Of a DNA stretch of 64,000 bases, positions 8,758 to 18,418 are shown one piece after another. Positions within the stretch are counted from its first letter, which is position 1, and every line of letters starts with the position of its first letter. Made by a program: the position numbers and the translations under genes. The notes beneath the pieces were generated by a model. That model was not told where the DNA came from. It made no database searches and saw only the letters and a list, made by a program, of their open reading frames with translations. Source of the stretch: Anticarsia gemmatalis (taxonomy: Eukaryota; Arthropoda; Insecta; Lepidoptera; Erebidae); contig NC_134767.1 in assembly GCF_050436995.1 (NCBI RefSeq), positions 8,246,001-8,310,000 on the forward strand, given 5' to 3'.

Positions 8758-10893
8758 TCACTCTCTACAGTCTTTGTTTATAGATGGCCAAACAAAGCGA
8801 TCGGTTATGAGACGAACAGTGGCTCGAATGCCTGGATGGCTTAACTGATGTAATTTGTTAAAAATCTGACGACGCATTTTAAGAGGAACATATGGACGAG
8901 TTTTTCCAGTCGAGATGTCGCAGAGCAAAGAAGTGCCGGATATGTTGACTCTCGCTATTTTAAGGCTGGAATTTTTCATAAGCTTATTCACTTCGTCATC
9001 TGTGTTCTGGGCCTTGGCAAGTTCTTCATATTCTTGCTCCAAAGCAATCGCCTCAACACGGGACATAGCATCAGCTACGATATTATCGTCCCCTTTGATG
9101 TACTTAATGTCAGTCGTAAATTGACTGATAAAGGTAAGCTGGTTAAGTTGTGCTGGTGGAAGCTTTTCACGACGTTGTATAAAAGCATATAAGAGTGGCT
9201 TGTGATCGGTGTAAATTGTTACGTGTTGCACCTCAAGTATGTATCGAAAATGTTGAACGCTTTCATACACTGCTAACAATTCCCGATAATATGCAGGCCA
9301 TTGAGACTGACGGGGGGTAAGTTTTTTACTAAAAAATGCGAGTGGTACCCATTGACCATTAACAAATTGCTGAAGGCACGATCCAATATGAATGCTTGAT
9401 GCGTCGGTGTATAGACCAAGCGGAGCTTCAGAAGAAGGATGATGTAGCAAGGTTGCTTCAGACAAACTTTTCTTACACTCATTGAAATTTTGTAGCAGCT
9501 CTGGGGTCCAGGGGTATGGTTTGGAGCCTTTACTGTTAGTGGATGTCAAAGTGTCAATTAGTGGAGCTTGAAATTTAGCAGCTTGGGGTATAAATCGCCG
9601 ATAGTAATTAATCATACCGAGAAATCTACGCATACCTTGAACTGTTTCAGGTGGCTTAAAATCTACAAGAGCTTGAATACGATCCTTCGGTGGACGAGTT
9701 CCGTTAGAGCTGATGTGGTAGCCTAGAAATTGTACCTCTTTCGCGCCTATGACACACTTAGAAGAATTAATGACAACTCCGTAGTCTTGAAGGCGTTTAA
9801 AAAGTATGCGAAGGTGCTCTCTATGATGGAATTCATCCTTTGAATAGACGAGAATGTCATCAATATATGGAAAACAGAAATCAAGGCCCCGTGTGACTTC
9901 GTCGATAAACCGCTGAAAGGTTTGACCAGCATTACGCAACCCGAAGGTCATGAATGGAAATTCAAAGAGCCCAAACGGGGTGACGATGGCCGTCTTCGAG
10001 ATATCGTTCTCGTGAACAGGAATTTGATGGTACGCTTTAACCAAATCAAGCGTGCTGAACACCGTTGCTCCAGTCAAGTTGTGAGCGAAATCATTGATGT
10101 GACGAACGGGGTATTTGTCTGGTATTGTTCTCGCATTCAGAGCGCGATAATCTCCACACGGGCGCCAGGTGTTGTCTTTCTTTAATGTCATATGTAACGG
10201 AGATGACCAAGCACTTTTAGAAGGTCTTGCCGTGCCACAACGAACCATTTCCTCAAATTCTTTTTTAGCGGATGCTAGCTTCTGAGGTGCTAAACGACGA
10301 GGACGGCATGATACGGGAGGTCCTTCAGACGTGTTTATGAAATGTACCGTGTCGTGTTTAACTTCTCTAGGCAACCCGGGTGGTCGAGTTATATCCGGAA
10401 ACTCGGCGAGCAATGAAGCGAAATTAGAATCATTCACGACTATGGACTTAACGCTGGGCTGATCAATACTGGTACATGTAGCCACTGAAGATAATTTTGT
10501 AGTGCTGTCGATCAACCTCTTGTAACGGCAATCGGGTAAGAGATGGTAATGAGACAAGAAATCAGCACCTATTATTGCTCTTTGAACGTCAGCAACGACA
10601 AACCTCCAAACAAAATCACGACGCAACCCTAAGTTAAGACAAACCGTTATAGTCCCAAAGGTTTTTATTCTGCTGCCATTTGCGGCGCTCAGCTCATAGT
10701 CGGTATCTTCTCGACGGCGAGGAAGCCAGCTGTATGGGTAACAGCACAAATCGGAGCCTGTGTCGATGAGGAATTGACGTTTGGTTGTCTTGTCCGTTAC
10801 GAAGAGACGGCCGCTAATCGAAGAGCAATCAGTCGCCGCCGCTACTGACTGCTTCTGGTGTTTTCCGCCGTCCAATTGCATGGGGCTATGCAT
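8758..10893 (-). CDS. pol: Gypsy pol, first part: protease, reverse transcriptase, RNase H, start of integrase
   Basis: The open frame is 711 codons and lies -1 relative to gag. The aspartic protease motif FLIDTGSDLCCYP is near residue 44. The reverse transcriptase core has FSTLDLVKAYHQIPV and the catalytic FPYIDDILVYS near residue 343. RNase H shows LYTDAS near residue 497 and TDHKPLLYAF near residue 561. The integrase zinc-binding region begins with LHQLSHPGIRATV (the two His). The frame then meets TGA at 8758-8760, between the His pair and the Cys pair. Sequence past the stop remains in frame and clearly belongs to the same protein. All catalytic residues visible up to the stop are intact. 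Confidence 0.93.
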   Translation of the reverse strand: MHSPMQLDGGKHQKQSVAAATDCSSISGRLFVTDKTTKRQFLIDTGSDLCCYPYSWLPRRREDTDYELSAANGSRIKTFGTITVCLNLGLRRDFVWRFVVADVQRAIIGADFLSHYHLLPDCRYKRLIDSTTKLSSVATCTSIDQPSVKSIVVNDSNFASLLAEFPDITRPPGLPREVKHDTVHFINTSEGPPVSCRPRRLAPQKLASAKKEFEEMVRCGTARPSKSAWSSPLHMTLKKDNTWRPCGDYRALNARTIPDKYPVRHINDFAHNLTGATVFSTLDLVKAYHQIPVHENDISKTAIVTPFGLFEFPFMTFGLRNAGQTFQRFIDEVTRGLDFCFPYIDDILVYSKDEFHHREHLRILFKRLQDYGVVINSSKCVIGAKEVQFLGYHISSNGTRPPKDRIQALVDFKPPETVQGMRRFLGMINYYRRFIPQAAKFQAPLIDTLTSTNSKGSKPYPWTPELLQNFNECKKSLSEATLLHHPSSEAPLGLYTDASSIHIGSCLQQFVNGQWVPLAFFSKKLTPRQSQWPAYYRELLAVYESVQHFRYILEVQHVTIYTDHKPLLYAFIQRREKLPPAQLNQLTFISQFTTDIKYIKGDDNIVADAMSRVEAIALEQEYEELAKAQNTDDEVNKLMKNSSLKIARVNISGTSLLCDISTGKTRPYVPLKMRRQIFNKLHQLSHPGIRATVRLITDRFVWPSINKDCRE

Positions 10894-11696
10894 TTAAGAG
10901 CCCGTTTTCCAAAACGCCCGTGGTACCAACAGAACCTTTTTCCGGTTGGTGAGGAGGAACGCGAAGATCTATTGCTGGTCGGAGGCCTACCACTACGACG
11001 GCTTTGTCCTTGAGTGGACAGGGCATAAACCTGTTTAGAAAGTTCTTCTACTTTAGAAATTAAATTAAATAATGTGTCTGCAGGTGGAGTAATTGCAGCA
11101 CAAATAGGGCTAACTGGAGCTGAGAGTTCTACAATTTTGTCGGCTAGCTCTGCTAATTTGTCGAGTGTAAGCTCTGGCTGTGATGCAAGTATTGCCTGAA
11201 TACTCTGAGGAAGACGCTGCAACCACAACTGCCGCAGAATGCCTTGGTCTGATAGGGAATCTCTAGCTAATGATCTTAAGTGACGTAGGAATTGTGTGGG
11301 TTTTCTATCTCCCAACTCTTCATCGCTTAAAAGTTTACGGACTTTTTGTGCTTCTGATATGGACAACCGTTTAATTAACTCAGTTTTTAATAATAAGTAT
11401 TGTTGACCTGCAGTTTGAGGCTGGGTGATTATATCTTCAATCTCGCCAGCCAACTTATGATCAATTTGTCCTACAACATAGTTATATTTAGTCCTATCTG
11501 CAACAATTCCAGCAATTTCAAATTGAGCCTCAACCTGTGCAAACCATACTGCAGGTTTGTCTGGCCAGAATGGAGGCAACCTAACTGACACTTTACAATT
11601 CTCCGACTTTTTGTTAGAGAGTGATTCTAATTGTTGCTCTAAAACAGCTTTCTCCGACAGCATTTTTTTAATTTTGTCTTCCAAAGCTTCAGCCAT
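10842..11696 (-). CDS. gag: Gypsy gag polyprotein
   Basis: This is a 284-codon frame from ATG at 11696 to TAG at 10842. Residues 1-30 look like a short coiled coil (MAEALEDKIKKMLSEKAVLE). Residues from about 35 to 200 resemble the capsid region of Gypsy Gags, with PPFWPDKPAVWFAQVEAQFE and LLKTELIKRLSISEAQKVRK. A Ser/Arg-rich stretch precedes a zinc knuckle CWYHGRFGKRALKCIAPC close to the C-terminus, spaced CX2HX9CX3C rather than the usual CCHC. That CHCC form is known from the CsRn1 clade. Gag packages the RNA into virus-like particles. The frame has no stops or frameshifts and overlaps pol by 52 bases. Confidence 0.92.
   Translation of the reverse strand: MAEALEDKIKKMLSEKAVLEQQLESLSNKKSENCKVSVRLPPFWPDKPAVWFAQVEAQFEIAGIVADRTKYNYVVGQIDHKLAGEIEDIITQPQTAGQQYLLLKTELIKRLSISEAQKVRKLLSDEELGDRKPTQFLRHLRSLARDSLSDQGILRQLWLQRLPQSIQAILASQPELTLDKLAELADKIVELSAPVSPICAAITPPADTLFNLISKVEELSKQVYALSTQGQSRRSGRPPTSNRSSRSSSPTGKRFCWYHGRFGKRALKCIAPCNWTAENTRSSQ
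10860..10866 (-). other. Candidate -1 frameshift site in the gag-pol overlap
   Basis: Within the 52-base overlap the minus strand reads GGAAAAC, placed so that the gag codons are GAA AAC. Slipping back one base would give GGA AAA in the pol frame. It is not a canonical X XXY YYZ heptamer, though AAC to AAA is a common A-site slip. No other better candidate was seen. Confidence 0.3.
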
Positions 11697-13191
11697 TATG
11701 CACTTTGAAATAATTCTTTAGACAGGTTAGATATATGAAATGTAATACTCCGTAGGGGGGCTGTTTCTGATTCAGACAGCAAGCACAACCAAAATACTAA
11801 TATAAAACTAAACCTTAAAAGAAAACTTAAAACATGCTAACACAATATAAATAAAAGGCATAAATTGTATAAAACTAAAAAAAAAAAAACTAAATGATAA
11901 ACATAACACCATAATGGTAAATACTTTGTGCAGAACACCTTATGCAGACAATGAAGTAACAACATGCACACTTACAAACTAACACAATAATACAACATAC
12001 ATAAAATCTAAATGCAGTGTTAACAGTAATTATTATTATAGAATAATATTGTTAAGTTACTAAAGTCAGTTAAATTGGAGTCTAACCCAGTGTTGCCAAC
12101 TCTACGTCTTTTTACGTAGATCTACGTATTTTGAGCCTTCCACGCAAACCTACGAACTTTAGTCCCAGAATCTACGTATTTTCTATCAAAATTATTCAAT
12201 TGCAAAATAACATATCCCGTTATTAGACTGAATGGGCATTATTTTTGTTACTTTCTTAAAAAAAAGTTAATAAACGTTCCGTTTTATACTAGCGCATACT
12301 CGCCTCGCCTCGCCACTCAACTTATTATTACGCCATTCATTTTAAAAACAGTGTCAGTCATCAGTCAATTCAAAAGAACTGAGACTCATGTGACTGTGTA
12401 AAACGAAACGTCTTGGCGTCTTCTGTCGTCTGAAAATGATAATAAAAATTGAATAATTTAAATAAATCGATGACCCTGAAAGTAGCGAACTTTTTTAAAT
12501 TATCTGTAAGTGGTGGTTTCACATGTAGAATGTAGATATTGTAAAAACTAACCGGCTACTGGAATATTTATTTATTTATTATTATTTTTGTTCACGGAGA
12601 TATCTCTCTAACCAGTTTTATCTATCTGCTGTCTGTCTGCAACTTTTAGGGTCTTATGAATTGTCGTTTTATTCACTTTTACCTACCCTACTGTCTTAAT
12701 TTCAATTAAAAAAAAAAGTACGTAGATCTACGTATTTCTCATATGGAAATTTTACTATTTCTACGTAATTTTCTAATCTGGCCTACGCCTTTTTCAAAAT
12801 CCAAGTTGGCAACACTGGTCTAACCACATAAATCACACACTTTAGTCAGTAGCACTTGTTAATATATCACACATCTCGGCACAACAACTTGATGAAACTG
12901 TATTGTTTGTGAAATTGCAAAACTTGAATTCTCCTTATTTATCCAGAGATGAAAGTGCCAGGAGGTGGTAGTTAGTTAATAAAGAAGCCAGTACCTTGAA
13001 GCTTGTAGTATGTAGACCAATGCGAATCCTTTAGTAGATTGCTTCTCTATGAAATGATGCATGCAAAACGAACCAACACCACGTGCAATCAGGCAAAACA
13101 GGCGTTACATAACAGGCAGCAGGCCGTGCACGGGAAAGTGGAACATGTAGACAGGCAGTCAGCGTCAGGATCCTACACGCCGCAACATTCG
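11697..13191 (-). other. Leader between primer site and gag of the Gypsy element
   Basis: This untranslated leader is about 1.5 kb as found, of which 738 bases are the nested hAT element plus one copy of its target duplication. The rest is AT-rich with no frame of note. Confidence 0.8.
12088..12817. mobile_element. hAT-superfamily non-autonomous element nested in the Gypsy leader
   Basis: This is a 730 bp element with 14 bp perfect terminal inverted repeats (CAGTGTTGCCAACT at the left; its complement at the right). An exact 8 bp duplication GTCTAACC flanks it (12080-12087 and 12818-12825). The CAGTG start and 8 bp duplication are diagnostic of hAT. Near both ends lies the 16 bp palindrome TACGTAGATCTACGTA, with further TCTACGTA-like copies; subterminal copies of this kind are where hAT transposases usually bind. 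No long open frame is present, so it needs a transposase from elsewhere. Confidence 0.92.
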
Positions 13192-13209
13192 ATCACGTCG
13201 GGGTCACCA
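13192..13209 (-). other. Primer binding site complementary to tRNA-Trp
   Basis: The plus strand reads ATCACGTCGGGGTCACCA. This equals the 3' end of eukaryotic tRNA-Trp with its added CCA, 18 of 18 against the sequence as I recall it. It lies two or three bases inside the 5' LTR, the expected place for priming minus-strand DNA. Confidence 0.85.
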
Positions 13210-13211
13210 CT

Positions 13212-13526
13212 TTGGCGGATGCTTCGTGAGCGGCGTTAGGTCAGGAAATAAACAACTTGGTTGCTAATTTAAGTATATTACATTATATTATTAGTACAGA
13301 AGTTTTAGCACAACTATAACTGAATGTACATGTTTGAGACAGAACTTAAGCCAAGTTATATGTTACAGAATGTGAACTGGCGTACATTCTACTTTTTGGC
13401 GCGTCCCAGAATGTTCGCGCGGGAAAAAGATCCCCGCTCCTCGAACGCCAGCTGTCAAAGTCGATTTGACAGGTTGCGTTCGGAAACGTCACAAGCGAAT
13501 GTGGGCGAATGAAATAGGTCGCCACA
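13212..13526 (-). repeat. 5' LTR of the Gypsy element
   Basis: This is a 315 bp direct repeat of 7407-7721. In element orientation it begins TGTGGCGACC and ends CCGCCA with one extra A before the internal sequence. The LTR must hold the element's promoter and polyadenylation site, but the exact start and R/U5 limits are not evident by eye. Confidence 0.95.
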
Positions 13527-13531
13527 TATGT

Positions 13532-14642
13532 ACCTAAAATTAACAAATACGAAATCATATTTTTGCATTATTTTCTATTTGCATTATTATTATACTTGAC
13601 TATCTACGTGGCTACAAACGATTACAATTGCACAACAATAGATTTTATTTAGCTCTACATTTTAGGTCAACTTAAATGATATTTAGAAATTACTTTTTTT
13701 CAAATTATTCTTAACAGTATCACCGAGACTGGTTAAATTCCCAGTATCGGATAAATTTCCTTTAACACTGAACTAGGAATACAAAGGCCAAACATTGTGT
13801 GCATTCCTTACACCTCTACTTATACTACTGGCACGATATAAATAAAAACACATAATTAAATTAAAGAAAACAAAACAGCGACCATTTTGAAATTCCACTT
13901 TCAAAAACATACAACCAAAAAAAAAATCCGCAATAAAAAAAAGTTGATGTAAAAGAGGCGCAAATTCCGTTCGGAGTTTGCCCGGGTTTTTACGAGCGAA
14001 CCGGGTAATAATCCGGTGATCGTTAGCCCGGGTAATGAGTGCCGGGTAAACGAGAACACTAACTAAAGGTATAACTTTGGTTATGTGAATTTCGAATCGG
14101 ATTTTACATAAGTCGATAAGTTTATTAGACGGGATGACTAATTGGTTATTTGTATTAATAGTATAATTTACTATTAATACGAAGGTTTCGACGCGTGTCT
14201 TAAAATATATTTACTTTACGATATATTAACGTAGTGAGTGCGATTCGTCTTTAAATTATGACGGATTAAGGAATAAGTAGCATAATAAGAGTTGTGGTTT
14301 GAAAGAAAATGTAGTAACAATGATTGAGAAAGGGATGATTGGTAGAGAGAATGAATGTAGAATGGCGAATAAAATTTACCATGCGGATGTAAATGGACAA
14401 ACACAGATCATATCAACGATTTCTTAAAAAAGGTCAGGTGCGTAGTACTCGTAACCAGCGTTCATGTATGGATGTTAATGAGACAAGGGAAGTTTGTAAG
14501 AATCGTACCAATTGTCATTCTTTGGTCTTTGCCTACTCCTTTTTGAAAAAGACGTGTTATTATGACATGTATTAAAAACAAATTCACGATCCAATAATTT
14601 ATTTTAAATTTGTAATTAAATTAAAATAATACAAATACAATA
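13532..14642. other. No recognisable feature
   Basis: Mostly AT-rich. A more GC-rich patch near 13960-14050 repeats CCCGGGT/CCGGGTAA motifs (GCCCGGGTTTTTACG, GAACCGGGTAATAATCCGG, TAGCCCGGGTAATGAGTGCC) and may be a decayed repeat. Confidence 0.45.
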
Positions 14643-14862
14643 CTGCCTCCGTGGCACAGTGGTTTAAGTCGCCATACCGCTGCAATTGCGTCGGGCGGTT
14701 GCGGGTTCGATTTGGTTCGACACAAGGAACAATTATTTGGGCGATCCATAAACAATTATTTCGGGTCTGGTGGTACTTCGTGTACATTGCTTGTATGTTT
14801 GTAAAAGTCTCCGCGACGCAAGAGCAATACTTAGTGCGGGAGATGTCTTTAAAAAAATCATA
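14643..14862 (+). mobile_element. SINE-C, tRNA-derived SINE
   Basis: The head GCCTCCGTGGCACAGTGGTT and GGTTGCGGGTTCGATTT act as boxes A and B. Then come GGAACAATTATTTGGGCGAT, TTGTATGTTTGTAAAAGTC and the CGCAAGAGCAATACTTAGTG end with an A-rich tail. Confidence 0.82.
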
Positions 14863-14865
14863 ATA

Positions 14866-16590
14866 TTTGCACTATCATCATAGAAAAAAAGCATTAAAAA
14901 TAGGTCAATAGTAGCCAAAAGCTTTCACCAAAACTATGCCAAATCCTCAAGCATTAAATAAAGCCGAGTACACAAGATATTAGTGTAGAAGTTAGTAATC
15001 CGTGTACACTACACATAATCCTCGGCAGTTAAGTGCAGTATTTCCACTAAACGGCCCCTAGCCGCTAATTAGTTGTTAGGAAGGAATTAGTATTATGGAC
15101 GTTTGCAGTAGTTTACTTTTACGACTGTACTTTTGCTGGTCAAATGGTTTGTTTGGTTTTGAAGAGATTTTCTAAGATATTTAAATAATATTTTGTAAAT
15201 AAAGTATCCTAAGCTTTAATTTTCAATCGCGTTTAAGACCCGTTACATTATAATATTATGAATATTTAGTGTTTTTCGTAGTAGTGACTTATATAAGCTG
15301 TCGTTTTCTACGCCAGGTGGTCGAAAGTGGATACTTAGGAAAACCCATAACAAAATTCCTGTCATTATTATATGGCACCATTTAATTTTACTACAGTTTC
15401 CCCCAGATTTAAAATCACATACATAGTTCAGTGGTAAAAGATTTCAAGAGACCTTTATACATATCCTTTCAAGGCTAAGAGTTTTTAGACTATGTTCGCA
15501 TTCAAGAACTGTTTTATGTAACTCTCAGTTACGCAAGGTTTTATCAGGGTGCTTTCTTTCACCTTTACAAAGAGTGATAATAATTCTAATACACACATAA
15601 CTTTGAAAACTCCTTAAATGCCTGGGAATCGAATCTTCGATCACTTGCATGAAAGGCAAATGTTTTATCATCTAGTTCCACTAGTATATAATAAAGTACG
15701 ACATGACATAATATTGCACAATGTTCCATTGAACTTTAAAATCCGATGTACATTATAACAAGATTGTTAGCGTTCAGCGCCTTATATCCATATCTTGGTA
15801 CCTGCTGTGTATAAGTTGTAAACTGAAGAACATCCGTTATGTTCAGTTGCAGGGCTTCAGGTTCAACCTAGTTCTTTACTTCGTTAGCGTTTGGGTATGT
15901 CTTCAGAAAACAGTTTTAAATTGTTATTGTTGTATTTTTTCTAAGATAACGACCATTTCGGCAGGTATATATTTTATTTTCGAAGATAAGTATCAATCAT
16001 GAGTTTTGGAATGTTCAGAAAGCGGAAATAAACTGCCTAGCAAATTTTAATTCTTATTATCAATTTGCAGTAAGTATGCAGGTGGCAAATATGCTGAGCA
16101 ATATCAATACAACATTGATTTTTCAGGACAAAAAATAAGTTGCCTTAAAAATAAGTAAAAGCCTTGACTGTAGACAGGATTTGTTGTCCAAATACGAAAT
16201 TATCCGCAATCATTGTCTGTATTTGGTTTCAATAATATTTTATGCTTCTCAGTAATTTACCGCAATGTCGGTATTAGATTCGACTTCATTTAACATCAGG
16301 ATTTTTATATCTTGCTTAAATTGGTGTGTGTGTTTTTTTTTAGTCCAGATATACCCAAAAATTTAGGTTTTTGAAGCAGTTACATAATAAACAGTAATAT
16401 TAATGATATGACGTTAAAATCAAAATGGCGGGCAACTCGATCACGAAATACATTAGTTAACACAATCATATCGGTTCATTACGTCGACTCACTTTACTGA
16501 TCCGGCTGCTATCGACAGATTATTAATTACCACGCAAGTCACTACCTAACGAGTTGTGTTATTATTCGGTACTACTTAAAATAATATACT
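14866..16590. other. No recognisable feature, except tRNA-like traces near 15600
   Basis: AT-rich. Around 15615 the reverse strand has a weak box B-like GATTCGATTCCC, perhaps an old SINE. Confidence 0.4.
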
Positions 16591-16593
16591 TTA

Positions 16594-16832
16594 TTAGAGG
16601 CCGCCGGCGATTTCGTCCGCGTGGAAAACCTTCCCGTCTAAATCTCGATCCGTCGGGAACTCCGGGATAAAAAGTAGCCTATGTCATTGTGTTATTCTGA
16701 ATCTTTAGCTACCTATATGCCTCAGCTATCTGTATACCAAATTTCATCGTAATCGGTTCGGTAGTATTTGCGTAAAAGAGAAACAAACATCCATACACGC
16801 ACAAACTTTTGCATTTATAATATTAATAGGAT
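16594..16832 (-). mobile_element. Helitron-B
   Basis: GAGGCCGCCGGCGATTTCGT at one end and TTTATAATATTAATAGGA at the other. On the minus strand it starts TCCTATTAATATTATAAATG and ends CGGCGGCCTCTAAT. Confidence 0.75.
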
Positions 16833-16840
16833 CTTATGGC

Positions 16841-17175
16841 AAAACCTCGTGGCTAAGTTCACAACTGCCGCGCAGATCGATCTCTGAGGTTAAGCTACGT
16901 TTGCCAAGGTTGTTCTGTGAATGAGTCGAAACCACTCATTCACAGAAAACGATCGTTAAATTGTGAGTCCCGAATGTCATTTTTGAAGATGTTTGACAGT
17001 CGTTAACAGTGGTCAGAAGTTTGAAAGTCTGACAACCAGTCGCACCGAAGGGTATCGTGTTATAACCCAGGTAACTGAGTTGTGGAGGTCCAATAGGCAG
17101 TCGCTCCATGTAAAATACTGGTATTCACCTGCATCCGGTGAGACTGGAAGCCGACTCCAACCTAGTTTGGCTGCT
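16841..17175 (+). mobile_element. 5S-SINE-1, 5S rRNA-derived SINE
   Basis: The head reads CGCAGATCGATCTCTGAGGT followed by TAAGCTACG, like 5S rRNA box A. The body has CCAGGTAACTGAGTTGTGGA and GCAGTCGCTCCATG; the 3' end has GTGAGACTGGAAGCCGACTC. The usual GATGGGTGACC block is replaced here by a perfect 14 bp-arm hairpin at 16913-16947. Confidence 0.82.
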
Positions 17176-17449
17176 TGAAAATAACTTATTTATAGGAAAT
17201 CTGTAGCTTTCTAAACTTTATGATATTCAATATCCAATTAGCGGTATAATATGGAATAATCTACAACTTCCATAAAACCTATTTAAATAGCTTTCTATCA
17301 TGAATTATACATAAATCGCAACCTTATTTATACATACATACATTTACTACAAATACGACTAATTTTACGATCTTTAGTAATTTCCCTTGCTCCATTTACA
17401 TCCATACATCTTGTCATACTTTCATTCGAGGCGCTCATAGCCAGTTGCG

Positions 17450-17634
17450 TTCACCGGTCGGTAAACGATCAGCGGGTTAAGCAACCCTTGGCGCGGTCAA
17501 TCTATAGATGGGTGACCGCATAGTGGTATTTGAACTGAGCGTGTCTGCAAAATGCAACAGTCGTTAAGTTACGTCCAAGGCCTTTCGGACGGCTTGAACA
17601 ACTTTGACACCAGGTTGACCACTAACCATACGAC
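17450..17634 (+). mobile_element. 5S-SINE-2
   Basis: It starts further upstream than the other copies (GTTCACCGGTCGGTAAACGA) and has AGCGGGTTAAGCAACCCTTG and ATAGATGGGTGACCGCATAG, the best 5S match in the window. An internal part of the body is deleted. Confidence 0.85.
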
Positions 17635-18418
17635 AGAATAAAAAAGTCATACTTTCGCCATAACAGCGAAATAAACACAAACAAAGGCATTTTCGCACAA
17701 TTTCCTGTTAGCTAACTATCTAATGAATATATTTAAATACATGTTATATGCGATGTGTATGTTAGTTGCAAATAATTGGGGCCATTACGACAGTCTGTGC
17801 GTTTAACTGCGACCTTCGCTCGCCCGTTGAATAATGTGCGCCGACCCTTAGCTAGGGCTGCCTCATACAATTTTGACTGCAAGATTTTAACACGTTAACT
17901 TTTTTATGTAAACTGCTGTGATGTTTTTTTTATAGTGCAATACTGACTCTTATAACTGGTCTTGGATAAAGGAGACTTTTAAAAACAAGTCAATACCTAA
18001 TACAGAATACAATCAAATTCGTAACAGCTATATCTTAATTATACAACTTTGTATACAATTTTTTTGAGAGAGTATTTATCACGCCAAGTTCCCAGTTTCC
18101 TTGCATGAATAACGTAAATTAAGGACGCGACTATTTTCTTAGTACACATTGGTAGAATTGGGCAGATTTATCAATTTCTGTACGGAGCAGCAGCTAACCA
18201 GCGTTACCACTGTCTAAGTTAAACTTTTATCGTAATTCATATGGTCAGATTCGCTGTTAGGACATATGAGGATACGGAATCCCTATTAGCAAGCAGGACC
18301 AATGACTTAGCACGCTTTACATAAAACACGCAAAGTAAGTACAAAGTAAGTACCTATAAATAGGCGCCTATCCAAGACATATTGGCCACAAAGTGGTATA
18401 CGTTTTTACTTTCATACT

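Larger units (their letters stand above)
7407..13526 (-). mobile_element. Ty3/Gypsy LTR retrotransposon, CsRn1-like, nearly intact
   Basis: The element is about 6.12 kb including a nested hAT insertion. In its own orientation (right to left) it has a 5' LTR at 13212-13526, a primer binding site, a long leader, gag, pol in the -1 frame, a polypurine tract, and a 3' LTR at 7407-7721. A 5 bp duplication TATGT flanks it (7402-7406 and 13527-13531). The two LTRs read as identical, which points to recent insertion. The tRNA-Trp primer site together with a CX2HX9CX3C Gag knuckle are known marks of the CsRn1 clade, which includes Bombyx Kamikaze. There is no envelope-like frame. One in-frame TGA interrupts pol, so this copy probably cannot move unaided. 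Confidence 0.93.

Noticed and set aside
8428..8844. A 138-codon plus-strand frame
   Set aside because: It is antisense to integrase in the Gypsy element and has no domain of its own.
7407..13526. Endogenous retrovirus with an envelope gene
   Set aside because: Only 25 bases separate the pol stop from the 3' LTR; there is no room or frame for an envelope protein.
17456..17530. Possible 5S rRNA gene
   Set aside because: Only the internal promoter region resembles 5S; the terminal stem sequences are absent and a SINE body follows.
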